Origin: Candidatus Omnitrophota bacterium
GTDB taxonomy: Bacteria > Omnitrophota > Gorgyraeia > Gygaellales > Profunditerraquicolaceae
Length of the DNA stretch: 13,407 nucleotides
NCBI GenBank assembly: GCA_018825725.1
Contig: JAHKBC010000281.1
Coordinates: 1-13,407 of the forward strand
Direction of reading: 5' to 3'
Within the stretch, counting starts at the first letter, position 1; the number at the start of each line of letters is the position of its first letter. The notes below the pieces were generated by a model. It did not search any database and was not told the origin of the DNA. It saw nothing but the letters and a program-made list of their open reading frames with translations. This document shows positions 5,657 through 12,508 of the stretch, in pieces. The position numbers and the translations under genes were made by a program.

Positions 5657-5681
5657 GTTCCGCCTTGCGGCGGACCAATTT
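5652..5681 (+). promoter_or_regulatory. Strong hairpin abutting the SD of the Lrp-type gene
   Basis: AAATTG-t-TCCGCC pairs with GGCGGA-c-CAATTT around a TTGC loop: 12 pairs and one mismatch. AGGAGGG follows at once. It lacks a T-run, so it is not a normal terminator. The TCCGCC...GGCGGA arms recur inside glnA. Confidence 0.7.
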
Positions 5682-5694
5682 AGGAGGGTAGAAA

Positions 5695-6180
5695 ATGGAT
5701 GAGATATTAGAGATTTTAGAGAAGGATGCGCGGACCACGCCTCAAGAGATAGCTAAGATGAAACGCAAGAAGCCGGAGGCAGTCAAAAAAGCAATACAAA
5801 AGTATGAAAAGGAAGGCGTGATTGTCAAATATAAGGCAGTAATCAATCGTGATTTAATCCGGGACAATAATTCTGAAGCTAGGGCATTGATTGAAGTAAA
5901 TATTGTTCCCCAAAAGGATGTGGGATTTGATAAGATAGCCGAGCGTATCTATTCATTTCCTGAGGTTACCAGTTGTTATCTTATCTCCGGGACCTATGAT
6001 TTATTGGTAGTGGTAGAGGGTAAGAATATCCATACTGTTTCGAATTTTGTAGCAGAAAAGCTCTCGTGCTTAGAGAATATCCGGGGTACAGTGACGCACT
6101 TTTTACTTAAGAAGTACAAAGAAGACGGAGTAATCTTAAAACATAGAGAAGAGAATAAGAGGATTGCAATATCATATTAA
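5695..6180 (+). CDS. Lrp/AsnC family transcriptional regulator
   Basis: A 161-residue regulator. Residues about 1-50 form the winged helix-turn-helix (LEILEKDARTTPQEIAKMKRK, then PEAVKKAIQKYEKEGVIVKYKAVIN). Residues about 60-150 form the RAM ligand-binding domain with FPEVTSCYLISGTYDLLVVVEG, the usual GxYDL signature. Such proteins sense amino acids and form octamers on DNA. AGGAGGG six bases before the ATG fixes the start. It is the first gene of a run with an aminotransferase and glutamine synthetase, so it most likely regulates amino-acid and nitrogen metabolism, probably including its own cluster. The leader has two tandem hairpins plus one near the SD, which suggests additional post-transcriptional control. 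Family is sure; ligand is unknown. Confidence 0.92.
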   Translation: MDEILEILEKDARTTPQEIAKMKRKKPEAVKKAIQKYEKEGVIVKYKAVINRDLIRDNNSEARALIEVNIVPQKDVGFDKIAERIYSFPEVTSCYLISGTYDLLVVVEGKNIHTVSNFVAEKLSCLENIRGTVTHFLLKKYKEDGVILKHREENKRIAISY

Positions 6181-6223
6181 AACAGCAGGTAGTATGTAGT
6201 AGATAGAATATAGGGATTTAAGG

Positions 6224-7378
6224 ATGAAAAGAGAGATTTCCAGAATAGTTGAGAATATGAAGCCTTCAGGGATCCGCGCCTTTTTTGACCTGGTGTTGGG
6301 GATGAAGGATATTGTTTCTTTGGGCGTGGGTGAGCCGGATTTTGTCACTCCCTGGCCGATCAGAGAAGCCGGGATATCCAGCTTGGAACAGGGCTTTACT
6401 TCTTATACCTCTAATAAGGGGCTTTATAAATTAAGGTTAAGCATTAGCCGTTACCTAAAGAATACCTTCTGTATGGAATATTGTCCGGATGAAGAGATTT
6501 TAATTACTGTCGGAGTCAGCGAGGCTAAGGATCTGGTCTTACGGGCTATACTTAATCCGCTTGATAAGGTGATTATTCCCAGTCCCAGCTATGTTTCCTA
6601 CGGGCCTTTAACGGAATTAGCAGGAGGTGTGCCGGTATTTATTGATACCAGTAAGAATAATTTTAAGTTGACTGCCGGCATGTTGAAGAAGCATATTGAT
6701 GCCAAGACTAAGGCTGTATTCCTTAATTATCCATCCAATCCGACAGGGGTCTCTTATACTAAAAAAGAATTAAATGCTCTTAAGGATGTGATATTAAGGC
6801 ATAAACTTTTATGTATCACTGATGAGATTTACAGTGATTTAAGTTATGATTTTGAGCATACGCCGTTGCCGACTCTATCCGGAATGAAGGAGAGGACGAT
6901 TTATTTAAATGGTTTTTCCAAAGGTTATGCTATGACCGGCTGGCGCGTGGGTTATGCCTGCGGCCCAAAGGAAGTTATTGCTGCTATGACTAAGATTCAC
7001 CAATATACGATTATGTGCGTGTCTATTACGTCTCAAATGGCTGCTTGCGAGGCCCTGCATTCAGGCAAGGTTGCTGTGGAAGAGATGAAGCGGGAATATA
7101 TGCGGCGCAGGGAAATAGTGGTTGATGGTTTGAATGCCTTGGGTTTAAAATGCCATAAACCTAATGGAGCATTCTATGCCTTCCCTTCAATAAAAAAATA
7201 CAGCAGGAATTGTTTGGATTTTGCCCAAAGGCTTTTAAAAGAAGAGAAGGTTGCCCTTGTTCCGGGCACAGCTTTTGGAGACCAGTTTACAGATTACGTG
7301 CGTATATCTTACGCTTCGAGCATGGATAATATCAAAGAGGCTTTGTATAGAATAAAAATATTTCTAAAGAGGAGGTAA
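6224..7378 (+). CDS. Class I/II PLP-dependent aminotransferase (aspartate/aromatic type)
   Basis: A 384-residue fold-type I aminotransferase. The PLP-binding residues are visible: Asn172 in SNPTG, Asp200 and Tyr203 in TDEIYSDL, and the Schiff-base Lys233 in GFSKGYAMTGWRVGY. Arg360 in YVRISYASS is the substrate carboxylate ligand. The N-terminal GVGEPDFVTP and YTSNKG motifs are those of the PatA/AspC-like Igamma branch, which acts on aspartate, aromatic or branched amino acids. The exact substrate is not deducible. AGGG lies eight bases before ATG 6224. The gene is 43 bases after the Lrp-type gene, a pairing common in bacteria and archaea. Its last codons, AAG AGG AGG, double as the SD of the following glutamine synthetase gene, which couples their translation. 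Confidence 0.92.
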   Translation: MKREISRIVENMKPSGIRAFFDLVLGMKDIVSLGVGEPDFVTPWPIREAGISSLEQGFTSYTSNKGLYKLRLSISRYLKNTFCMEYCPDEEILITVGVSEAKDLVLRAILNPLDKVIIPSPSYVSYGPLTELAGGVPVFIDTSKNNFKLTAGMLKKHIDAKTKAVFLNYPSNPTGVSYTKKELNALKDVILRHKLLCITDEIYSDLSYDFEHTPLPTLSGMKERTIYLNGFSKGYAMTGWRVGYACGPKEVIAAMTKIHQYTIMCVSITSQMAACEALHSGKVAVEEMKREYMRRREIVVDGLNALGLKCHKPNGAFYAFPSIKKYSRNCLDFAQRLLKEEKVALVPGTAFGDQFTDYVRISYASSMDNIKEALYRIKIFLKRR

Positions 7379-7379
7379 A

Positions 7380-8738
7380 ATGCCTAGGACCAAACAGGAG
7401 ATTTTAAAGTTAGCCAAAGAGCACAAGGTAAAATTTGTCCGTTTATGGTTTACCGATGTTCTGGGTTTTATCAAAGGCTTTGCTATTACCATCAATGAAT
7501 TAGAGGGCGCTTTAGAAGAGGGGATGGGTTTTGACGGTTCTTCCATTGAGGGTTTTGCGCGTATCGAAGAATCGGATATGATTGCCCGGCCTGACCCAAC
7601 TACTTTTGCAATTATTCCCTGGCGTTCCGGAGAAAATTATAGCGTAGCCAGGATGTTCTGTGATATTTATGAACCAAGCGGCAAGCCTTTTGAAGGAGAC
7701 CCCAGGTTTATTCTAAAGAGGAATATCGCTAAGGCCAAGGAACTGGGCTATACCTATTATGTTGGCCCGGAGCTGGAGTATTTTTATTTCAAAGACTCCA
7801 ACATTCCACAGCCGCTTGACCAGGGAGGGTATTTTGATTTAGCTCCTTTGGATGTGGCCCAGGATTTAAGAAGTAATACGATTATGGCCCTGGAATCTTT
7901 AGGTATAACTGTTGAATACAGCCACCATGAGGTTGCCTCCAGCCAGCACGAGATTGACTTACGTTATGATGATGCCTTAAAAATGGCGGATAATGTGATG
8001 ACTTATCGATTTGTAGTTAAAGAGGTCGCTCGTCAGAATGGTGTCTATGCTACCTTTATGCCTAAGCCCTTGTTTGGCATTAATGGTTCAGGTATGCACG
8101 TGCATCAGTCGTTATTTTCCGCCAAAGGCGGATCCGCCTCCGGCGGAAAAGGAGAGAAGAACGCTTTTTTTGACAAGAATGATAAATACCATCTTTCCAG
8201 TGTGGGCAAGTCCTATATTGCGGGGTTATTAAAACATGCTTCAGAGATAACCGCAGTGACCAGCCAGTGGGTGAATTCTTACAAGCGCCTGATTCCGGGT
8301 TATGAAGCACCTGTTTATATCTGTTGGGCGCAGATGAATCGTTCGGCATTAATCCGGGTGCCTATGTATAAGCCTGGCAAAGAAAAGGCAACCAGGATTG
8401 AGTATCGTTCGCCAGACCCGGCCTGCAATCCATACCTGACTTTTTCAGTGATGCTGGCATCGGGGCTGGAAGGGATGAGAAAGAATTATAAATTGGCAGG
8501 CCCGGCAAATGATAATATTTATGATATGACCGCAAGAGAGAGGGAGCTGGCCGGGATAAGCTCTTTGCCGGATGATCTGTTAGAAGCTATAAAAATCGCC
8601 GAAAATAGCAAATTAGTGCGCGAGGCGCTGGGGGAGAAATTATTCGAGTACTTTATCCGCAATAAAAAGATGGAGTGGGATGAATACAAAGCCCAGGTTA
8701 CCCAATACGAGATAAAAAAGTATCTGCCGATATTATAA
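7380..8738 (+). CDS. glnA: Glutamine synthetase type I with in-frame insertion
   Basis: Makes glutamine from glutamate, ammonia and ATP; a dodecamer in the cytosol. GSI motifs are present in order: FDGSSIEGF, GPELEYF with metal ligands Glu131 and Glu133, HHEVASSQHEID, NGSGMHVHQS, NSYKRLIPGYEAP and RIEYRSPDPACNPYL. The C-terminal half has IYDMTARERELAGISSLP rather than the adenylylation-site motif of the GSI-beta branch, and the length (452) also fits GSI-alpha, so adenylylation control is unlikely. Odd feature: between SLF246 and NAFFD (from 261) lie about ten more residues than in usual family members, SAKGGSASGGKGEK, encoded by a nested palindrome. This loop is normally variable, so activity is probably kept. 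ATG 7380 is one base after the aminotransferase stop, with GAGGAGG inside that gene's end. Confidence 0.96.
   Translation: MPRTKQEILKLAKEHKVKFVRLWFTDVLGFIKGFAITINELEGALEEGMGFDGSSIEGFARIEESDMIARPDPTTFAIIPWRSGENYSVARMFCDIYEPSGKPFEGDPRFILKRNIAKAKELGYTYYVGPELEYFYFKDSNIPQPLDQGGYFDLAPLDVAQDLRSNTIMALESLGITVEYSHHEVASSQHEIDLRYDDALKMADNVMTYRFVVKEVARQNGVYATFMPKPLFGINGSGMHVHQSLFSAKGGSASGGKGEKNAFFDKNDKYHLSSVGKSYIAGLLKHASEITAVTSQWVNSYKRLIPGYEAPVYICWAQMNRSALIRVPMYKPGKEKATRIEYRSPDPACNPYLTFSVMLASGLEGMRKNYKLAGPANDNIYDMTARERELAGISSLPDDLLEAIKIAENSKLVREALGEKLFEYFIRNKKMEWDEYKAQVTQYEIKKYLPIL
8115..8150. repeat. Nested palindromic element inside glnA
   Basis: TTTTCCGCC (8115-8123) pairs with GGCGGAAAA (8142-8150); inside lies the perfect palindrome GGCGGATCCGCC (8127-8138) flanked by AAA and TCC. 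The TCCGCC...GGCGGA core is the same as in the hairpin at 5652-5681. It encodes about residues 246-257 of glutamine synthetase in frame. Confidence 0.75.
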
Positions 8739-8769
8739 GGCGAGAAGTTAAAAGCGAAGAGTTTAAAGA

Positions 8770-9492
8770 ATGCCCAAGGTAAAGAAACAGGGTTATGAAG
8801 TTTATTTAAAACAGATAGAGGGGATATCCAAGGTAGCCAGCCTGATTACTTCAGGCTTATACCTGGATGAATTACTAAAGCTGGTAGTTAAGATTACCGC
8901 GGAGGTAATGAATTCCAAGGTCTGTTCTTTGATGCTTTTGGATCCGGAAAAGAAAGAACTGGTAGTTAAGGCTACACAGTCTATATCCGAGGCCTATAAC
9001 AAGAAACCCAATATAAAATTGGGGAATGGAATAGCCGGTATAGTGGCTAAGGAAAATAAGCCCCAATGCATTTTGGATATTCGAGAAGATGAGCGTTATT
9101 TAAACCGGGATATCGCTAAAAAAGAAGGGCTGGTTTCTTTAGCCAGTGTCCCTCTGGCGGTAAAGGGAAGGGTAATCGGGGTACTCAACTGTTACACCTC
9201 TAAGAAACATAAATTTACCGATACGGAACTAGGTTTGTTAAGCGTAGTAGCCAACCAGGCAGCAGTAGCTATTGAAAATGCAGAGCTTGACTTGCGCGCG
9301 CGCAGCGCTGAAGAAGCCCTTTTAACCCGCAAACTGGTGGAGCGGGCTAAAGATATACTTTCCCAGGAGGCCAAGATACTTCCTTCTGAAGCCTACCGAC
9401 TGCTTCAAAAAAAGAGTATGGACACGCGTAAGTCTATGCGCGAGATTGCCGAGGCGATCATTTTGACCAGGGATATTAAAAGCAGAACTTAA
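8770..9492 (+). CDS. GAF-ANTAR regulator (probable transcription antiterminator)
   Basis: A 240-residue two-domain protein. Residues about 30-172 form a GAF sensor domain (LGNGIAGIVAKENKPQCILD, then SVPLAVKGRVIGVLNCYT and VVANQAAVAIENAEL). Residues about 178-234 form an ANTAR domain: LLTRKLVERAKDILSQEAKI, PSEAYRLLQKKSMD, and MREIAEAII. ANTAR domains bind paired RNA hairpins to prevent termination, and known members control nitrogen use (NasR, AmiR, EutV). Instead of a receiver domain it senses through GAF, whose ligand is unknown. The gene is 31 bases after glnA and no terminator intervenes, so it is probably co-transcribed with lrp, the aminotransferase and glnA. No strong SD is visible before ATG 8770. 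Domain calls are confident; its RNA target is open. Confidence 0.9.
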   Translation: MPKVKKQGYEVYLKQIEGISKVASLITSGLYLDELLKLVVKITAEVMNSKVCSLMLLDPEKKELVVKATQSISEAYNKKPNIKLGNGIAGIVAKENKPQCILDIREDERYLNRDIAKKEGLVSLASVPLAVKGRVIGVLNCYTSKKHKFTDTELGLLSVVANQAAVAIENAELDLRARSAEEALLTRKLVERAKDILSQEAKILPSEAYRLLQKKSMDTRKSMREIAEAIILTRDIKSRT

Positions 9493-9516
9493 CAGTAGTC
9501 CCGCATAGTTTATAAT
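9489..9516 (+). promoter_or_regulatory. Possible promoter upstream of hydrogenase genes
   Basis: TTAACA (9489-9494), overlapping the end of the ANTAR gene, and TATAAT (9511-9516) are separated by 16 bases. The -10 lies in an AT-rich inverted repeat TATAATTA (9511-9518)/TAATTATA (9527-9534). Moderate match only. Confidence 0.4.
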
Positions 9517-9604
9517 TAAATTAAGATAATTATAGAAAGATATCCTGCAGCTAAACTTTTTTATTTGGCGGGGGCGAGCTACCGGGCAAAGACGAGTCGT
9601 GGTG

Positions 9605-9623
9605 ATGTATCCGTAAGGAACAT
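9605..9623 (+). promoter_or_regulatory. GNRA-capped hairpin in the 9493-9641 leader
   Basis: ATGT-a-TCC pairs with GGA-ACAT around a GTAA tetraloop, seven pairs with one bulged A. A G-rich stretch precedes it (9567-9590). Together they make the 149-base leader look structured, but no known riboswitch is recognised. Confidence 0.3.
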
Positions 9624-9641
9624 ACAAAGAGGCCTGGAAAA

Positions 9642-9820
9642 ATGCTTAAAGAGGTTTTGTCATCCTATAAGTGTATTGGTTGCAGCTTGTGCATGCGCGA
9701 TGTCCCTCCCATGCTATTGTTATTAAATCGGCGGGAGAAAAGAGATTTATTGCCGAGATTGATTTAGGTAAATTAAAGGTAACTTTTGATGAAAACACTC
9801 ATTCAGGATCTGGAAAATAA
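9642..9820 (+). pseudogene. Frameshifted, truncated 4Fe-4S ferredoxin-type hydrogenase/complex I subunit
   Basis: ATG 9642, with GAGG nine bases upstream, opens MLKEVLSSYKCIGCSLCMR. At 9699-9700 one base is missing. If the frame is shifted there it continues CPSHAIVIKS, then GEKRFIAEIDLGK, restoring a perfect CxxCxxCxxxCP cluster motif and the IDLGK that precedes the second cluster in NuoI/HycF/EchF-type subunits. Unshifted, the frame ends at a TAG near 9768. After IDLGK the second cluster is absent and the shifted frame runs to a stop at 9820, inside the next gene. It is therefore a relic of a two-cluster electron-transfer subunit of a group 4 hydrogenase or complex I-like enzyme, next to a hydrogenase maturation protease. 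A sequencing error could explain the shift but not the missing second half. Confidence 0.7.
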
Positions 9821-10286
9821 ATTAGAAGGCTCCAAGCGCATCGGTATACTAGGAGTGGGGTCGCGGCTGCGCAGGGATGATGCTGCCGGTATGCTGGTAG
9901 TTGAAAAACTAACAAAGCTAGAGGAACTTGACACAGAGCCGGTATTCAAGATTTTTTTTGGAGAGACTGCCCCGGAAAATCTGACCGGGCAAATAAAAAA
10001 ATTTAAACCTACACACCTGGTAATTGTGGATTCGGTGGAGGCCCATAAGAAACCCGGGAGTATTATATTGGTGGATCCTGACAATACCGGCGGGATCACT
10101 TTTTCCACGCATTCTCTACCGCCTAAAGTAATGGCGGATTATCTTGTTAGTTCTTTGAAGTGTAAAATAATTATTCTGGGCATTCAACCCAAGGACCTCA
10201 AGTTTGGGGAGGAGGTTAGTCCGCAGGTAGAAGATGCTGTTCAGAGGGTAGTCTCTGCAATAAAATCTCTTGCTAAAATAAAATAA
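9789..10286 (+). CDS. hycI: HycI-type hydrogenase maturation endopeptidase
   Basis: A 165-residue protease that removes the C-terminal extension of a NiFe-hydrogenase large subunit after nickel insertion. The fold starts with KRIGILGVGSRLRRDDAAG; Asp31, Asp81 (VIVDSVEAHKKPGSI) and His108 (STHSLPP) correspond to the three nickel-contacting residues of the E. coli enzyme. GETAPEN and IIILGIQPKDLKFGEEVSPQVEDAV match the HycI branch, which serves group 4 (formate hydrogenlyase, Ech-like) hydrogenases rather than HyaD/HybD. ATG 9789 is chosen over the TTG just before it, with AAAGG about eight bases upstream. The preceding gene is a decayed hydrogenase ferredoxin subunit. No large or small hydrogenase subunit lies in the window, so its substrate must be elsewhere or lost. 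Confidence 0.92.
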   Translation: MKTLIQDLENKLEGSKRIGILGVGSRLRRDDAAGMLVVEKLTKLEELDTEPVFKIFFGETAPENLTGQIKKFKPTHLVIVDSVEAHKKPGSIILVDPDNTGGITFSTHSLPPKVMADYLVSSLKCKIIILGIQPKDLKFGEEVSPQVEDAVQRVVSAIKSLAKIK

Positions 10287-10321
10287 TTCGTTAAAATAAG
10301 TGACGGTTCTCAACTCAATCG

Positions 10322-10354
10322 GGGACTGCTCCGCTTTGATTTAAGAACAGTCCC
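10322..10354. repeat. REP-like hairpin between hycI and the next gene
   Basis: GGGACTGCTC (10322-10331) pairs with GAACAGTCCC (10345-10354), nine pairs and one mismatch, 13-base loop. It is followed by TTAAAAAGG rather than a T-run, so a terminator is doubtful; an interspersed palindrome is as likely. The rest of the gap shows nothing else. Confidence 0.5.
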
Positions 10355-10368
10355 TTAAAAAGGAATAT

Positions 10369-10941
10369 ATGGAAATAAAATTAAAACCGGTTAATGCCAG
10401 CGAAGAGTTATTTGCGCAATTGGAGGCCAAGGGTCTGATTCAAAGGCTTAAGCCCACCAAAAAAATCCTGGAAAATCATAAGACTCAAGGCATGGTGGAT
10501 TTGATTTATTCATCTAGTCCTGAGTATGGCGCTCATAAGCTTATCTGCGTGGGTTTAAGCCATGACTCTACCCAGATTAGCCTGAATTCGCATCCGGATA
10601 ATGAAGAATTCATAATTATGGATTCCACGCGCTCTTGTTTTGCCCCGTTGTATATAATCATAAGCCAGCATAAACACAGGGAATTGGAAGAAAAGGCGCG
10701 GAATAAACAGTTGGGCTCGGAAGATTTTGTAGCGGTGCGATTAAAATATAATGATCCTTATACTTCGATATTCACTATGCTAAAAGATGTTCCGCACTGC
10801 GAGATAACCGAGAAAAAAGACGGCACTCCTCCAATATTTTTTGTAACCGAACCGGCGCAACTAACCATGAATTATCCGGATCTTTCGGGTTTTCAGCTTA
10901 AACTGGATGGAAAGTTCAGCCTCCTCTCCCTTTTTGAATAA
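10369..10941 (+). CDS. Conserved-looking protein of unknown function
   Basis: A 190-residue soluble protein that I do not recognise. It has no signal peptide or membrane segment. The N-terminal 45 residues are helical and charged. The middle (KLICVGLSHDSTQISLNSHPDNEEFIIM) and the end (PPIFFVTEPAQLTMNYPDLSGFQLKL) are beta-rich, with a His/Glu motif HPDNEEF that recalls the metal-binding first motif of cupins. That similarity is weak and no second cupin motif is clear. AAGGA lies five bases before ATG 10369, codon use resembles its neighbours, and the frame is intact, so it is a real gene. It stands between hycI and a coiled-coil gene; no shared role is evident. Confidence 0.75.
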   Translation: MEIKLKPVNASEELFAQLEAKGLIQRLKPTKKILENHKTQGMVDLIYSSSPEYGAHKLICVGLSHDSTQISLNSHPDNEEFIIMDSTRSCFAPLYIIISQHKHRELEEKARNKQLGSEDFVAVRLKYNDPYTSIFTMLKDVPHCEITEKKDGTPPIFFVTEPAQLTMNYPDLSGFQLKLDGKFSLLSLFE

Positions 10942-11023
10942 CCCGCTTTAAAGATCGGTTCTTCTTTTTTGAAAACCTTAAACTTATTGCTCAATCTTTT
11001 TTCTTGGAGTAAAATATATCAAT

Positions 11024-11707
11024 ATGAAGAATCCATGGTTATTAAGCTTATTTTTGTTTTTACTTCTGGGGATAGGGCTAATTACCTACCAGAATAAGCA
11101 TTATGATGTCTTGCGTAAAGACACCGAGGAGAGCGTTATGGAACAGGTAGAGAAGCTTTGGAATACTCGTTTCTCCATTAGTCGAGAAATCGAGTCCAGC
11201 GAAAAAACCAAGAACTTCATATTCCAGCAGGAACAGTTACGCGAGCTTTCGGACTACTTCTCTGATGAGCTGGATGATTACCGCAGGCAGGATACGCAAA
11301 ATTTGAACCGGGTTGAGCAGTTTTTATCCTTGAGCCTTGATAACCTGGCTTTGAAAGATTCGGAATATGAAAAGATGTTACAGGAATATATTCAAGTTTT
11401 AGCCGAAACCGGTTTCCTGCAGAAGCAGCTTTTAGAAAAGATTTCTATCCTGGAGGCCAGGATCGTGGAAAATAAAAATAAAATTCAGGATTACCGCAAG
11501 AATCTGGAAGAGTCGCTCACCCAAGCCCAGGAATCTTTGAGTTTAAAGCAACAGGATGACGCGCAAAGGTTTTTAGAATTTGAGAAGAAGTTGGTAGAAT
11601 TCAGAGAGCTGCAAAAACAAGAGAGCATGCAGATACAGGAATTAAGGCAACAATTAGAAGAACGAAAGAACCAACCTACCGAGAAAGCCCCGGTAATTTC
11701 CAAATAA
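11024..11707 (+). CDS. Membrane-anchored coiled-coil protein
   Basis: A 227-residue protein. Residues 4-22 (PWLLSLFLFLLLGIGLITY) form a single N-terminal membrane anchor with little before it, so the rest is probably periplasmic or outside the membrane. Residues about 30-220 are almost continuously helical, rich in Glu, Gln, Lys and Leu, with heptad spacing from about 115 onward (LQEYIQVLAETGFLQKQLLEKISILEARIVENKNKI). It ends in a proline-containing tail. No enzymatic motif is seen. A role as a spacer or scaffold is plausible, but low-complexity helices hide homology. The gap before it (10942-11023) holds only a weak AAAGA/TCTTC hairpin followed by T's. It is 11 bases upstream of a glycosyltransferase gene and is likely co-transcribed with it. 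Confidence 0.75.
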   Translation: MKNPWLLSLFLFLLLGIGLITYQNKHYDVLRKDTEESVMEQVEKLWNTRFSISREIESSEKTKNFIFQQEQLRELSDYFSDELDDYRRQDTQNLNRVEQFLSLSLDNLALKDSEYEKMLQEYIQVLAETGFLQKQLLEKISILEARIVENKNKIQDYRKNLEESLTQAQESLSLKQQDDAQRFLEFEKKLVEFRELQKQESMQIQELRQQLEERKNQPTEKAPVISK

Positions 11708-11718
11708 TTATTTAAAGC

Positions 11719-12468
11719 ATGTTGCAGACTAAATTCATCTCTCTTCTTATTCCGACCTATAATGAAGTTGATAACATAAAGGAAATTTTACAGCGCAGCA
11801 TTAAAGTCCTGGACAGCCTGAATGTTTCCTATGAGATATTGGTTATAGACGATTCATCCCGGGACGGAACAGCTTCAGCGGCTCAATCGGTATTGGTTGA
11901 TAAAGGAAAGGTTATAGTCCGCAGCGCAAAGGAGAGGGGGTTATCACTTTCCATAATTGACGGTATAGCCATATCAAACGGCGAGTATCTGATAATAATG
12001 GATGCCGATGCCAGCCATTCGCCTGAACTTATTGCGGAATTTATTTTTGCTCTCCAAGCCGGATATGATTTGGTAGTTGCCAGCCGTTATATAAAAGGCG
12101 GCGGTATAGAAAGATTACCATTTTCTCGCCGGATTACCTCCATTGCGGGTTGTTTAGCGGGTAGTTTGCTGACCAGGGTCAGGGATAATACCTCTGGTTT
12201 TTTTTGTGTTAAGAAGAGCGCCTTGGAGGGCATAGAAATTTTTCCTTATGGTTTCAAAATCGGGCTGGAGATCTTTGCCAAGGCGCGCTACCGAAAGTTT
12301 ATCGAAATACCCTATATCTTTATAGATCGCGTAAGAGGCAAAAGCAAGCTTTCGCTAAAAATATTCATTCAATACCTGCGGCATTTTATTAGCCTCTTTT
12401 TCTATACAATAAAGAAGCCTTTTTTCTGTCGCCTAAATATTAGGCAAAATAATCTTGACAAAAAATAA
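11719..12468 (+). CDS. GT2 family glycosyltransferase, dolichol/polyprenyl-phosphate mannosyltransferase-like
   Basis: A 249-residue GT-A enzyme of family GT2, DPM1-like. Motifs seen: SLLIPTYNEVDNI (8-20) for nucleotide-sugar binding, DDSSRDGT (44-51), the metal-binding DAD at 95-97 followed by ASHSPE, VVASRYIKGGG, TSGFFCVKKSAL, and IPYIFIDRVRGKSKL near the acceptor site. Such enzymes move a sugar from a nucleotide donor to a polyprenyl phosphate at the inner face of the membrane for wall, lipid or protein glycosylation. Length matches the soluble DPM1 type; there is no C-terminal GtrA-like membrane domain, only a hydrophobic stretch (FIQYLRHFISLFFYTI) that could bind the membrane. The donor sugar is unknown. 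No strong SD; it follows the coiled-coil gene by 11 bases. Its last codons contain the -35 of the next promoter. Confidence 0.92.
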   Translation: MLQTKFISLLIPTYNEVDNIKEILQRSIKVLDSLNVSYEILVIDDSSRDGTASAAQSVLVDKGKVIVRSAKERGLSLSIIDGIAISNGEYLIIMDADASHSPELIAEFIFALQAGYDLVVASRYIKGGGIERLPFSRRITSIAGCLAGSLLTRVRDNTSGFFCVKKSALEGIEIFPYGFKIGLEIFAKARYRKFIEIPYIFIDRVRGKSKLSLKIFIQYLRHFISLFFYTIKKPFFCRLNIRQNNLDKK

Positions 12469-12485
12469 TCCTATATTAATATAAT
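12455..12485 (+). promoter_or_regulatory. Probable promoter for the flavoprotein operon
   Basis: TTGACA (12455-12460) and TATAAT (12480-12485) are separated by 19 bases; TAATAT at a 16-base spacing is an alternative -10. It overlaps the end of the glycosyltransferase gene and precedes a 35-codon ORF and the NfnA/SudB-like gene. Confidence 0.55.
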
Positions 12486-12508
12486 AAGGAAATTGGAGTA
12501 AGCAAAAA

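Noticed and set aside
8080-8349. Long antisense open frame inside glnA
   Set aside because: It is opposite a strongly conserved glutamine synthetase, lacks an SD and shows no domain; it is a shadow of the real gene.
9322-9627. Minus-strand open frame over the end of the ANTAR gene and following gap
   Set aside because: No SD or domain, and it overlaps the conserved ANTAR codons.
9569-9640. Leader before the hydrogenase remnant as SRP RNA, tmRNA or a GEMM riboswitch
   Set aside because: Short G-rich resemblances exist, but the diagnostic motifs are absent or out of order.
10986-11014. TTGCTC and TAAAAT as a promoter for the coiled-coil gene
   Set aside because: The -35 is weak and the -10 would leave only about ten bases before the ATG; not enough support.
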